Positions 54,889-63,742 of a DNA stretch of 64,000 bases are shown here, piece after piece. Position numbers and translations under genes: made by a program. The notes beneath the pieces are model-generated. The model saw only the letters and a list, made by a program, of their open reading frames with translations. It did not search any database and was not told the DNA's origin. Each line of letters opens with the position of its first letter. Positions within the stretch are counted from its first letter, which is position 1. Source of the DNA: Gammaproteobacteria bacterium (GTDB lineage: Bacteria > Pseudomonadota > Gammaproteobacteria > UBA6429 > Thiohalophilaceae); assembly GCA_016125505.1 (NCBI GenBank), contig WGLP01000006.1, positions 248,001 through 312,000 of the forward strand, given 5' to 3'.

Positions 54889-56454
54889 CTAGGAGTGTTG
54901 GGCGCGAAAGGCGCCTAGTCTGAATCCAAACAAATACAGGCCGGCGAAATAGGTCGCCGCGCACACGCCGACCCAGACCAGCAGCATCAGCGCCCGGTGA
55001 CCGGCCGACCAGGCCAGCCAGTGCGATAGCCCGGGGACCGCGAATATCAGCACCGCCAGCATCATGGCCAGGGCACCGGCCAGCTGGCGCAGGAAACAGC
55101 CCCAGCCCGGCATGCTGTGATAAACGCCCTGGCGGCGTAACGTCAGGAACAGCATGATGGCATTGCCGTAGGCCGACAGGGACGTCGCCATGGCCAGTCC
55201 TGCGTGCGGTGCCGGGAGTTCCAGCTGCACCCAGGGGATCACCAAGACCAGGATTAAAACAATATTGCTCAGCATTGCCACCACGGCAATTCGCACCGGC
55301 GTCCGGGTGTCCTGGCGGGAATAGAAGGCCGGTGCCAGAACCTTAATCATGATAAAGGCCAGCAGGCCGCTGGCATACGCCAACAGGCTCATCTGTGACA
55401 TCAACACATCATGCGCCTTGAAGGCGCCATAGTTGAACAGGGTCGTCATCAGCGGCCCGGCCAGCATGACCAGTCCGGCCGTTGCAGGCAGAGCAATCAA
55501 CAGGGCCCAACGGATACCCCAATCCAGGGTCTTGGCAAATTCGTGGCCATCGGTCTGGACGTGGTGCTGGGACAGGCTGGGCAGGATGACAGTGGAAATG
55601 GCGATCCCGAACACGCCCAGGGGAAACTCCACCAGGCGGTCGGAGTACGTCAGCCAGGACACCGAGCCGTCCGGCAAGACCACATAGGCCACCAGCAAAT
55701 CCACCATCAGGTTGATCTGGACCACCATCGAGCCCAGGATGGCCGGCCCCATCAGGCGCATGATGCGTTGCACGCCGGGGTCATTGAAGCCCCAGCGCGG
55801 CCAGATCAGCAGGCCCATCCTGGCCAGGAAGGGCAACTGGAACCCGAGTTGCACGATACCTGCCGCCAGCACGCCCCAGGCCAGGGCCTTGACCTGATTG
55901 CCGGGCGGCATCAGGGGGGCCAGCCAGATGGCCGCGGCAATCATGCAAAGATTGAGAAACACCGGGGTAAAAGCCGGTATGGCGAAACGTTTGTAGGTAT
56001 TGAGCACCCCGCCCGCCAGCGACGTCAGCGAGATAAACAGGATATAGGGCAGGGTCAGCACCAGCATCCCGGCCGTCAGCACGAGCTTATGTTGGTTAGT
56101 GATTACTCTGGGCCCAAAGTGCAGGATCAGCCAGGGTAATACCACGATGCTGACCAGGGTGATCAACAGCACCACCAGCGCCAGGCTCCCGGCCACCTTG
56201 CCGATGAGGTCCCGCACCGCGGCATCGCCCTGCCGCACCTTGTACTCGCCCAGCACGGGGACAAAGCCCTGGGAAAAGGCCCCCTCGGCAAACAGTCTGC
56301 GCATGAAATTGGGGATTTTGAAGGCCACCCAGAAGGCATCCAGGCCGGCACCGGCACCGAAGATAATGGCAATAATCTGGTCCCGAATCAGTCCAAAGAC
56401 CCGTGACACCAGGGTCAGCGCGCTGAACACGCTGGCCGAACGCAATAGCCCCAT
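54889..56454 (-). CDS. murJ: Lipid II flippase MurJ
   Basis: The 521-aa inner-membrane protein of the MOP superfamily flips lipid II for peptidoglycan synthesis. About 14 hydrophobic segments are present. The N-terminus LLRSASVFSALTLVSRVFGLIRD and FVPVLGEYK are characteristic, with RRLFAEGAFSQGF carrying conserved charged residues. The start at 56454 gives the standard length. It diverges from rpsT, 205 bases away. Confidence 0.96.
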   Translation of the reverse strand: MGLLRSASVFSALTLVSRVFGLIRDQIIAIIFGAGAGLDAFWVAFKIPNFMRRLFAEGAFSQGFVPVLGEYKVRQGDAAVRDLIGKVAGSLALVVLLITLVSIVVLPWLILHFGPRVITNQHKLVLTAGMLVLTLPYILFISLTSLAGGVLNTYKRFAIPAFTPVFLNLCMIAAAIWLAPLMPPGNQVKALAWGVLAAGIVQLGFQLPFLARMGLLIWPRWGFNDPGVQRIMRLMGPAILGSMVVQINLMVDLLVAYVVLPDGSVSWLTYSDRLVEFPLGVFGIAISTVILPSLSQHHVQTDGHEFAKTLDWGIRWALLIALPATAGLVMLAGPLMTTLFNYGAFKAHDVLMSQMSLLAYASGLLAFIMIKVLAPAFYSRQDTRTPVRIAVVAMLSNIVLILVLVIPWVQLELPAPHAGLAMATSLSAYGNAIMLFLTLRRQGVYHSMPGWGCFLRQLAGALAMMLAVLIFAVPGLSHWLAWSAGHRALMLLVWVGVCAATYFAGLYLFGFRLGAFRAQHS

Positions 56455-56659
56455 TAGCTGTCGGCCCGGCCGTTTCTGGCCCTAACCCTCTGATTTGTCT
56501 GTAATTCCATGGGCGCGTATTATGCCTGCGATGAGACCAGAAATACATTGCCCGCACCGGTGAAAAACACTGCCGATTTCCCACAAGTCGTTGCTATTGC
56601 AGGGCAAAACGTCCATAATACGCCGCTTTCGTAAAACCCGTGCCAGCAGGAGAATTACC

Positions 56660-56920
56660 TTGGCGAATACAGCACAATCCAAGAAGCGCGCCCGTCAGGC
56701 GATTAAGCGCAACGAACACAACGTCCCACTGCGTTCCCGTTTTCGCAGCGCGGTGAAGAAGGTCCTGACCGCCATTGCCAGCGGCGACAAAACCGCAGCG
56801 CAGTCAGCATACAAAGACGCCGTCTCTCTGATCGACAAGACCGAAAGCAAAGGTCTTATCCACAAGAATAAGGCATCGCGTCACAAGTCACGTCTGAACG
56901 CCCGCGTTCGCGCGATGTAA
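56660..56920 (+). CDS. rpsT: Small ribosomal subunit protein bS20, UUG start
   Basis: The 86-aa protein begins ANTAQSKKRARQAIKRNEHN after the initiator and has the basic helical composition of S20. No ATG fits. The start is TTG 56660, preceded by AGGAGAAT, as in E. coli, where rpsT also uses UUG and is autoregulated through weak initiation. It binds 16S rRNA early in 30S assembly. A strong terminator follows 30 bases after the stop. Confidence 0.96.
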   Translation: MANTAQSKKRARQAIKRNEHNVPLRSRFRSAVKKVLTAIASGDKTAAQSAYKDAVSLIDKTESKGLIHKNKASRHKSRLNARVRAM

Positions 56921-56950
56921 GCGAATCGATCATTCCGCTTCAAATAAAAA

Positions 56951-56977
56951 ACCGGCCTTCTGGCCGGTTTTTTATTT
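56951..56977 (+). terminator. Rho-independent terminator of rpsT
   Basis: AACCGGCC and GGCCGGTT form a perfect 8-bp stem around TTCT at 56951-56970, followed by T-rich sequence. An A run precedes the stem, so it may also stop transcription of the convergent anti-sigma gene. Confidence 0.92.
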
Positions 56978-56998
56978 TGCTCGTGCACGTTACGCGAT

Positions 56999-57763
56999 CT
57001 AATAGCTCATTGTCTTATACGTCACTCGCGCCATTTCCAACAGACGCTGACGATCTTGTTCGCCTACCAGGGCAAATCCCAGATCCTCATCGACCCAGTA
57101 CATGACCTGCTGCCCATCCTGTTCCTCAATGCGGAATGCGGTTTGCGCTGTGCCCTTGTCTTTGACGGAAACATACAGGGTCAGGCGGGAACCGCTCTTC
57201 ATTTGGTACATGAACTGGGCCGCAGCCCCCTGGTTACTCCCCGGTAACAAACGCCCACCCACCAGTTGATATCCGAACGGACCGAGGTCCGGCACACGCA
57301 GCGTGTGGCCGAGGCGCTTGGATAACCACTGCACAAGGTGTTTTTCCTGATCGGCGCCGACCTCCACCGGATGCAATAACTCCGCGCTATAGACGACATG
57401 GGCAATCGCCGCGCGTTCGGTAAATGGCTCGGCCACAACGACCTTGTGAAGCATCTCGCCGCGAAATAAAAATCCGCTCACCCCGCCGAGCATTACCCAG
57501 GCAAGTGCAGCCGCAATCCGCGGCAACTTACGGCGCGTCTTGCCTGCGGTGACAGCCGTGAGTCTTTCCGGTACCGGTTCATCCAGCACGCGATCGAACA
57601 GGCCGTGCAGCATTTGATTCTGCTCCTGATAAGCACGAACTTGTGCTGCAAGATCAGGGTGTTCGGCCAAATAAATCTCGACCTCCGCATGCCGTGCAGA
57701 ATCGAGACGGCCATCGACATAGGCCTGGATATCGGCTTCGGTGGGTACAGGAATCCGGGTCAT
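56999..57763 (-). CDS. Transmembrane anti-sigma factor
   Basis: The 254-aa protein has an N-terminal cytoplasmic region (1-75, IQAYVDGRLDSARHAEVEIYL) resembling anti-sigma domains but without the zinc-binding HxxxCxxC. One membrane helix (about 83-100, AAALAWVMLGGVSGFLF) and a periplasmic domain (about 105-254) follow. It overlaps the ECF sigma gene by 4 bases, so it most likely holds that sigma factor inactive until an envelope or oxidative signal arrives. The periplasmic part has GPFGYQLVGGRLLPG, common in this anti-sigma group. Confidence 0.85.
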   Translation of the reverse strand: MTRIPVPTEADIQAYVDGRLDSARHAEVEIYLAEHPDLAAQVRAYQEQNQMLHGLFDRVLDEPVPERLTAVTAGKTRRKLPRIAAALAWVMLGGVSGFLFRGEMLHKVVVAEPFTERAAIAHVVYSAELLHPVEVGADQEKHLVQWLSKRLGHTLRVPDLGPFGYQLVGGRLLPGSNQGAAAQFMYQMKSGSRLTLYVSVKDKGTAQTAFRIEEQDGQQVMYWVDEDLGFALVGEQDRQRLLEMARVTYKTMSY

Positions 57764-58254
57764 TTTACCCTCCTCAATTGCGGACCGGCTTCGCCGTTGA
57801 TCAACTGGCGCAGGCGTTCACGCGCACGCGCCAGGCGGGACATGATGGTCCCCACGGGCAAATCCAGCACCTGGGCAGCCTGTTCATAGGACAGTTGTTC
57901 CAGTCCGATCAACAGGATGATCGCGCGTTGTTCCGCACTTAACATCTGCACGGCCTGCATAAAATCACGCGCCGTCACCATCTCTTCCGCCAGCTCTTCA
58001 CCGCTATGGATATCTTCCGGCGGCGCGTTCTGCAACCAGTGCTGCGTACGCGGAATTTGATTAATAAAGAGATTGTGCATGATCGTAAACAACCAAGCAC
58101 GCAAATCGCTGCCTGCGCGAAACAGGGAAAACTTTTTCAGCCCGCGTTCCAGTGTGTCCTGCACCAGATCGTCCGCCAGGGAGCGATCACGCAATAAGGC
58201 AATCGCGTATCGCCGCAGACTCGGGATGTGTTCATTAAAAGGATGCTGCGCCAT
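57760..58254 (-). CDS. ECF RNA polymerase sigma factor
   Basis: The 164-aa protein has sigma region 2 (about 10-75: RRYAIALLRDRSLADDLVQDTLERGL and LRAWLFTIMHNLFIN) and region 4 (about 105-155: LSAEQRAIILLIGLEQLSYEQAAQVLDLPVGTIMSRLARARERL). ATG 58254 follows GGAGCGC. It pairs with the overlapping anti-sigma gene. The small secreted proteins encoded just upstream may be regulon members, but I found no sequence proof of a shared promoter. Confidence 0.92.
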   Translation of the reverse strand: MAQHPFNEHIPSLRRYAIALLRDRSLADDLVQDTLERGLKKFSLFRAGSDLRAWLFTIMHNLFINQIPRTQHWLQNAPPEDIHSGEELAEEMVTARDFMQAVQMLSAEQRAIILLIGLEQLSYEQAAQVLDLPVGTIMSRLARARERLRQLINGEAGPQLRRVK

Positions 58255-58338
58255 CGTCGCGCTCCAGGCCAACGTATTTCATTCTAAATCACCTGCCGCT
58301 CACCGGGAACGGCAGGTTGACTGTCAAACTGACGCTTC

Positions 58339-58767
58339 TTAGTAGCTGCTACCCAGCTTCGGGTCGATTTGCCAGACTTCGTTGACGAGCTTACCCTCGC
58401 GGTACACCAGTACATAGCGCACCTTGATGGTGTTCTTGCCGCTGAAAATCACATTGGCCGAGACCGTCGAGCCTTTGGGATTGCTGCTTTCCGCGACATT
58501 GTCGATTTTAGCGGTCAAGGGCGCATTGCCCTTGGCAAATTTGCTCCAGACACCCTGAATCGACTCACGGCCGCTGTACACGCCGTCCAGCGGACCGCCC
58601 ACCCATTGAAACACCGCCTGATCGCCGTAATTCGCCATGATCTTGCTGACATCGCCGGCCGCGACAGCATTAATATGGTTGGTAGCCTCATCGCTGGGCC
58701 CGGCCATCACGGTGGCACAGGCGGTGGTCATCATGGCGGTTGCCAATATCATCGTACGTAACTGCAT
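58339..58767 (-). CDS. Secreted NTF2-like (SnoaL/DUF4440-type) protein
   Basis: The 142-aa protein has a signal peptide (ends near VMAGP) and an NTF2-like cone fold: EATNHINAVAAGDVSKIMANYGDQAVFQW, then IQGVWSKFAKG and a strand-rich end RYVLVYREGKLVNEVWQIDP. Such domains bind small hydrophobic ligands or act as enzymes; no function is assigned. ATG 58767 follows CGGAGAAT. It lies just upstream of the ECF sigma gene on the same strand. Confidence 0.78.
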   Translation of the reverse strand: MQLRTMILATAMMTTACATVMAGPSDEATNHINAVAAGDVSKIMANYGDQAVFQWVGGPLDGVYSGRESIQGVWSKFAKGNAPLTAKIDNVAESSNPKGSTVSANVIFSGKNTIKVRYVLVYREGKLVNEVWQIDPKLGSSY

Positions 58768-58963
58768 AGGATTCTCCGTTTGGTTTGCATCCCCCAATTG
58801 GACGCGTGGGAGATGAACAGGCCAGCGGAGGATTTATTCCATACGCACTGAAAACAAATTCAAAAGAACAACGATGAAAAATATCCGGGAAGGAGAGATA
58901 TTGCGATGTAATGCACGAGTGCAGTGGTGCCGCGCCCGTCCCTGGGCACATAACCTGTCCTGA

Positions 58964-59551
58964 TCAGAATTCCCCGCTGCTTGCCCGCTGCATGATGGTT
59001 TCGATAACCTTCTTGACATGGATGGCCTCTTCCTTGAGATCGTGCGGTAGCGGTTTGCCACCGTGGATCATCATGTCCATGTTCAGGGAGTAAATCCACA
59101 GCCTGCCCTGCTTGTCCTGCACCAGCGATACCCGGCACGGCAGATACGCTGAATAGGCATCGCTGTAGTCCACCATCTTGGCGGCGGTAAGCGGATTACA
59201 ATACATATAGATCTTTAAGAAACGCTGTTTCTGACCGGTCATGGCCTCGACCTGTTGTGACAGCGGTAACTCGCCAACACTCTTGATGTTCAATTCGTTT
59301 GAGACGGATTTCATGACGTCTTCCACATCAGAAACCGTCAGTCCTTCCTTGACCTCCTGCTTCCAGATCGTGGCATCCACGGCACTGCCCGTCTTCATGA
59401 GCTTGGTAAGCATGTCCTCATAGGTCGCCGCCGCCTGCGGATCGAATGATTGAAAGGCACTGTAATATGGCAGAATTTTTACACCCGCCCAGATCAAACC
59501 GACGATCGCAAGCACGCCGATCAGCGCAAGAATATTCCGTATTGCCTTCAT
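58964..59551 (-). CDS. DUF302 family membrane-anchored protein
   Basis: The 195-aa protein has one N-terminal hydrophobic helix (about 6-28). A DUF302-like domain follows (about 95-195) with FLKIYMYCNPLTAAKMVDYSD and YLPCRVSLVQDKQGRLWIYSLNMDMMIHGG, the family's central motif. DUF302 proteins bind small molecules and often occur with sulfur or oxidative-stress genes, but the function is not known. ATG 59551 follows AGGAGAGT. Confidence 0.82.
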   Translation of the reverse strand: MKAIRNILALIGVLAIVGLIWAGVKILPYYSAFQSFDPQAAATYEDMLTKLMKTGSAVDATIWKQEVKEGLTVSDVEDVMKSVSNELNIKSVGELPLSQQVEAMTGQKQRFLKIYMYCNPLTAAKMVDYSDAYSAYLPCRVSLVQDKQGRLWIYSLNMDMMIHGGKPLPHDLKEEAIHVKKVIETIMQRASSGEF

Positions 59552-59611
59552 AATACTCTCCTGTTTACATCCGCGGAGAGTATAACAGTGGAGCCGGATA
59601 ACACACCACGG

Positions 59612-60235
59612 TCAATTATCGGATGGCGTACGTGGTGGCGGTACATTGGGATACCAACCGTAAGGATAAGCATAGGGCGGTGGCGGCGCATAATACGGGC
59701 CATACGCATAATACGCCGGTGGTGGTGCGGGATAATAACCATAAGGTGCATAATGCATCGGCGAGCCCCATCCCGGTGGTGGACCATATGCACCACGATC
59801 ACGCAGCATATGGCGTTCGCGCTGCGCCGCTATCCACGCCTCTCGCGCATTTTGTGCAGTTCGAACATCCTGCCCTGATTTTTCGGCAGATGATTGTGTC
59901 GCCTGATCCTGCATTGCCGGCGGTAACCGTTGTGTCATGGATGACGGTGGCGGCGATGGATAGCCATAGGGTGATGGCCAATTGTCCGCCGTTGTTGGTT
60001 GCGAGGTTTGCCGACTGGCTTGTTGATCATGCGCGGGTTTCTGCGTCCACCACACCAGTGCCCATAAACCCAGCGCCAATACGATCACCACCATGAGCTT
60101 GCTGCGCCAGAACGGGATGGTCTTATCGACAGGCGCGGCACTGTCATCACGCATCACCCCCATGTCCTTGAGTTTATCCTTGATGTGGGCCTGTGCCTCG
60201 GTTTCATGTTCTTTATCGTCTTGTTTGCTCATCAT
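59612..60235 (-). CDS. Membrane protein with Tyr/Pro/Gly-rich tail
   Basis: The 207-aa protein has a charged cytoplasmic N-terminus (KDEKEHE-like, about 1-42), one membrane helix (about 46-64, LMVVIVLALGLWALVWW) and a long low-complexity extracytoplasmic tail. The last 65 residues are dominated by Tyr, Pro, Gly and Ala (YGYYPAPPPAYYAYGPYYA). The start ATGATG follows AGGAGATAG. Such Y/P/G-rich tails resemble sulfur-globule or coat proteins in composition only. It lies 56 bases after the dynamin-like gene and shares the tail type with the protein cut by the right edge. Confidence 0.75.
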   Translation of the reverse strand: MMSKQDDKEHETEAQAHIKDKLKDMGVMRDDSAAPVDKTIPFWRSKLMVVIVLALGLWALVWWTQKPAHDQQASRQTSQPTTADNWPSPYGYPSPPPSSMTQRLPPAMQDQATQSSAEKSGQDVRTAQNAREAWIAAQRERHMLRDRGAYGPPPGWGSPMHYAPYGYYPAPPPAYYAYGPYYAPPPPYAYPYGWYPNVPPPRTPSDN

Positions 60236-60291
60236 CTATCTCCTTATGCAGATATGCACCTTGTTCGATTGTGGAAGCGGATGAAAATGGA

Positions 60292-61776
60292 TCAGCTCGT
60301 CGTCGCATCGCCGGAGGGGCGTGTGTATTTATCGTTAAGACGCTGCATGGCCTCATCCGCTTCTTCGAGTATTTGCCTCAGGCGGTTACGACTGCTGCGC
60401 CGCCAGCCCACCACCTCCGGCCGAAAAATACTGTGAATAAACCGGGTGTTTTTGATCAAGGCACGCCGGATGCCTTCCCGATCGACCGACTCGTCATCCT
60501 CTGCCAGTCGACGCAAGGCGGCCCGTAAGGAGAGTCGGCGCATCCAGTGATGCACTACGAACAGGATCAGAAAGATAATGGCGACAGCACCGATCTGGTG
60601 CCAGATGCCGTGATTGACAAAATTCCACAGCGTTTGCACCCAGCCCTCGGGCTGGAGAGTATTGACGGAATTGCCGGTAGCGACAGCGGTACCCGCGAAG
60701 ATCGCCAGCAAGACGATAAAGGCAAAGGCATCACGCCAGACGACGCCACGCCCCCAGGCACGGACCCGCTGTTGTAATTCGGGGACCGTACGCTGTTCGA
60801 TCTCGCGCACCTTTTTCTCGAGATTGCCCAGGATGCGATAGACCCGTTCGACGTGCACTTCCGTGATGCGATCGCCGATGGCCTGCATGTCCTCACGGCA
60901 TTTGGCGGCAAAGCGCTCACGCACGCTGGCATTTTCGATGGGGACCGCCGCCTCGGCATTATATATAGTATAAAAGCGCCCCGCGGTAAGCCCGTTCTGG
61001 GACAGGGCCTTGTGCCAGGAGGAGACCACCTCCTCCGGATTGTCCTCCCGCGCCGTGGTATCGATCTGGTTCAGGACAAAGATGAACTTGTTGGCATCCT
61101 TGCGTTGAATGGTGGATGCAACGAGATGCTCGAGGGTATCGCGCATGGTCCCCGCCTCCGGGTGGCGTGCATCGAAAAACACCAGTACCAGATCCGACAG
61201 GTCGATAATGTAATCGGTGATCCGGAGCGTTGCCGTGCGCTGGGCATCCGCATCGAATCCCGGCGAGTCGATAAAGATATAGCCGCGCAATTTTTCACTG
61301 GGACAGGTCTTCAACTGCAGATAGGCATTCACCCTGGCGCCATCACCGGGTTCCACGTGCTCCAGTTCGTCGGCAATCTGATAAAAAGGAAAACGCGGAT
61401 CGGCATCCAGTGCCACGCCGGGCAGGCTGCGCGACTCCTGGCCGCTGGCATAACAAATCACGGTGAACTTGTCGTCCACCGCCTGATTGCCGGTTTCCTG
61501 CAGCGGGTAATTGATATATGAATTGATAAACGTGGACTTGCCCGCCGAGTAAGTGCCGAGCACCGAGATCAACGGCCACCACGGAATTTGTGTCGCGTAG
61601 GATTGATCCCGGCCCAGCAAGCCCAGACGGTAACCGATGCGGTCCAGCTCCCTGAAGCCTTTCACCGCATCCACCAGGAGCGGGCTCTCGTTGACCAGAT
61701 GCGTCTCGAGTTTGTGCAGACGGTGTTTGATTTCCTTGCTGCTTCCCATCATGTCGATCACCTGTGTTGTCGTCAT
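60292..61776 (-). CDS. Dynamin-like GTPase with membrane segments
   Basis: The 494-aa protein has a GTPase domain (about 65-290): P-loop GTYSAGKSTFINSYI, switch Thr region NQAVDDKFTVICY, G3 IFIDSPGFDAD and G4 FVLNQID. The NYPLQETGNQAVDDKFT stretch resembles EHD/dynamin-type GTPases more than Era-like ones. A helical region follows (about 300-345), then two membrane helices (about 350-372 and 395-415) and a basic C-terminal helix bundle. Bacterial dynamins remodel membranes. It is encoded with a ParA ATPase and Tyr/Pro-rich proteins, suggesting a role in shaping or splitting a membrane structure. Confidence 0.85.
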   Translation of the reverse strand: MTTTQVIDMMGSSKEIKHRLHKLETHLVNESPLLVDAVKGFRELDRIGYRLGLLGRDQSYATQIPWWPLISVLGTYSAGKSTFINSYINYPLQETGNQAVDDKFTVICYASGQESRSLPGVALDADPRFPFYQIADELEHVEPGDGARVNAYLQLKTCPSEKLRGYIFIDSPGFDADAQRTATLRITDYIIDLSDLVLVFFDARHPEAGTMRDTLEHLVASTIQRKDANKFIFVLNQIDTTAREDNPEEVVSSWHKALSQNGLTAGRFYTIYNAEAAVPIENASVRERFAAKCREDMQAIGDRITEVHVERVYRILGNLEKKVREIEQRTVPELQQRVRAWGRGVVWRDAFAFIVLLAIFAGTAVATGNSVNTLQPEGWVQTLWNFVNHGIWHQIGAVAIIFLILFVVHHWMRRLSLRAALRRLAEDDESVDREGIRRALIKNTRFIHSIFRPEVVGWRRSSRNRLRQILEEADEAMQRLNDKYTRPSGDATTS

Positions 61777-61800
61777 TGGGTGGTTGTTAACGTTACTTGC

Positions 61801-62259
61801 TTACCACGGCATAAAGGTATTCATGAACTGCATGGGCCGTGACACGCTGTTATTCATTACCGACAGGTCATAGCGCATCTGCCCCATGGAAATATTCATG
61901 TAATGCATGTTGACGGCCATCTCCTTCATCGACACCGCCTGTGCATCCGCTGTCTGCGTCATCAGCACCATGTTTTTCGCCACGGTGTTCATGCCGTTGG
62001 TAATGTCCTGCATGTTTTTTGTAATCAACTCGATATTTTCGGCGGCACGATGCACATCCTTTGTCAGGTGATAAATCAAATAGAAACCGTAAACCGCCAG
62101 CAGGATAAAGGCGAACAGGGATGGATAGACAATCGTCTCCCACCGTCTCGCGCTGGCGGAAAAGGCCGTGGCCAATTCGTTGAGGCTGCGCCCCATCGTA
62201 TTATTCGCTGCATCGCCCGCAGCGGGGTCTGCATGCTTGTCATTAGTGGTGTTTTGCAT
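61801..62259 (-). CDS. Single-pass coiled-coil membrane protein, Met-rich end
   Basis: The 152-aa protein has a membrane helix at about 45-65 (LFAFILLAVYGFYLIYHL). A regular heptad-like helix follows (about 68-150; ENIELITKNMQDITNGMNTVAKNM) and ends in a Met/Asn-rich stretch (MHYMNISMGQMRYDLSVMNNS). It has no known domain. Its coiled coil probably projects into the periplasm and oligomerises. It lies 24 bases from both neighbours in the dynamin/ParA cluster. Confidence 0.75.
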   Translation of the reverse strand: MQNTTNDKHADPAAGDAANNTMGRSLNELATAFSASARRWETIVYPSLFAFILLAVYGFYLIYHLTKDVHRAAENIELITKNMQDITNGMNTVAKNMVLMTQTADAQAVSMKEMAVNMHYMNISMGQMRYDLSVMNNSVSRPMQFMNTFMPW

Positions 62260-62285
62260 TTCTTCTAAAATCCTTGCTTCAGTAG

Positions 62286-63035
62286 TTATGGATTGCCGCC
62301 GTTATCGAGCTGCTGCCTGAGTTTGTCCGCGCTGTCCTGATCCAGCCCCTGGATCACACGGTACAAATACTGCACCTGCGCAATATCACCCAGCTTCAAC
62401 AAACGCGTGGCGGCCTCGTAATACGCCATCCCCGCTTCCTGCCACTTGCCTTGCGCATAATAGATATTGCCCAACTCACCGAAGACATTCGGGTTTGCTT
62501 CATCGGGTTGCGTCAGTTGCTGATAACGTTCAATCGCACCCTCGATATCGCCCTGACTATAGTGCTCGCGGGCCTGATCGAGCGCAGACACGGATGGTGC
62601 CTCCATTTGCGCATTACCCTCTGGTGCTGGACCCTGGTCCGTAACAGGTGACGCCTCCTCCTGAGTTGGCGTTGGTTCCGGTGCTGGCGCCTGCGCCTGT
62701 TCCGCTGGCATGCCCGGTACCGGTTCCTGCATCGGCGGCGGGGTTGGTGGCGTTTGGTCCATCGACTCTGGCACCGCGACGGGCTGTTGTGGTGCCGCGG
62801 CAAGCGGCGGTGGTGTTTGCTGTTCAACAGGCGACGTGGGCACGGCCGTGGTTTCTGTTTGCATCGGCTCAACCCGTGCGGGCTTGCGCCAGAACATCAC
62901 TCGTTGCGTGACGTGATCGATCCTGCTGACGACCTCCGCCGGGAACAGCTGGCTGCGATAGTAATACGCCAGCACCAACAGGAACAGAAATGCGATCAGG
63001 AGCAAATGACTCAGGATATATCGGATCAGTTTCAT
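62286..63035 (-). CDS. Membrane-anchored TPR protein with Pro-rich linker
   Basis: The 249-aa protein has an N-terminal membrane helix (about 7-26), a Pro/Gln/Ala-rich linker (about 55-150) and one or two tetratricopeptide repeats near the C-terminus (about 155-230; AREHYSQGDIEGAIERYQQL and GNIYYAQGKWQEAGMAYYEAA). The TPR part should bind a partner protein, the linker spanning the periplasm. ATG 63035 follows AGGAAGC, 10 bases after the ParA-like stop. Confidence 0.8.
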   Translation of the reverse strand: MKLIRYILSHLLLIAFLFLLVLAYYYRSQLFPAEVVSRIDHVTQRVMFWRKPARVEPMQTETTAVPTSPVEQQTPPPLAAAPQQPVAVPESMDQTPPTPPPMQEPVPGMPAEQAQAPAPEPTPTQEEASPVTDQGPAPEGNAQMEAPSVSALDQAREHYSQGDIEGAIERYQQLTQPDEANPNVFGELGNIYYAQGKWQEAGMAYYEAATRLLKLGDIAQVQYLYRVIQGLDQDSADKLRQQLDNGGNP

Positions 63036-63045
63036 AACAGCTTCC

Positions 63046-63729
63046 TCAATGCATATTTAATTTTGTGCCACCCGTTTGCGGAAACAATGCCTTTGCCAGG
63101 GCATCGAACTCTGCCACCGCCTTGCTGCGACGCGACAATTCGTGGATCGCCAGACCTTCGCTCAGGGAACGGCGATAGATAGTGCGTTGATACAGGCGAT
63201 GCGGGATCAGACTGATCCCTTCCAGTTGCCCCAGCACCGCCTCGGTTTCATCCGACTCGCGCACGGCGCAATGCGTATCCGCGCGATTCACAAACACCAG
63301 TAACTCCGGTTTATGACTGCCGGCGGTCGCCTCTTCCACGATATGTAAAAAGCGCTGGGTCGCCCAGACGTCCGGCTGACTGGGCGGAACCGGCACCACA
63401 ACGCGATCGGCCACGGCAATCGCATCCTTCATTGCCGCCATATTGGCGGCGCCTACATCCACCAGCACCTGGCCAGGATGGATCTGCAACTGTTCCCTGA
63501 GGTTGTCACGTTGTTGATACACCACCAAGGGCGGTGCATAACCTTCCTCCCGCCGCACCTCCGCCACATCGGTCAGGGTGCACTGCGGATCGAGATCGTA
63601 GGCCACCACGGGCTGGCCTTTTTTCTGTAGCCATAACCCTAAATTAAAGGCAACCGTGCTTTTGCCGGAACCTCCCTTGAGATTCGCAATGACGGTGATT
63701 AATCCTTTTTTGTTGTTGGTGTTCTTCAT
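63046..63729 (-). CDS. ParA/MinD-type ATPase (MipZ-like group)
   Basis: The 227-aa cytosolic ATPase has a deviant Walker A KGGSGKSTVAFNLG (signature Lys present), Walker A' YDLDPQCTLT and Walker B-like VLVDVGAA. VVVPVPPSQPDVWATQRFL fits orphan ParA proteins that position cellular cargo on the nucleoid or membrane. No parB and no parS-like sites are visible. It lies among membrane and Tyr/Pro-rich proteins, so cargo other than DNA is likely. Confidence 0.88.
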   Translation of the reverse strand: MKNTNNKKGLITVIANLKGGSGKSTVAFNLGLWLQKKGQPVVAYDLDPQCTLTDVAEVRREEGYAPPLVVYQQRDNLREQLQIHPGQVLVDVGAANMAAMKDAIAVADRVVVPVPPSQPDVWATQRFLHIVEEATAGSHKPELLVFVNRADTHCAVRESDETEAVLGQLEGISLIPHRLYQRTIYRRSLSEGLAIHELSRRSKAVAEFDALAKALFPQTGGTKLNMH

Positions 63730-63742
63730 TGTCTTATGACGA

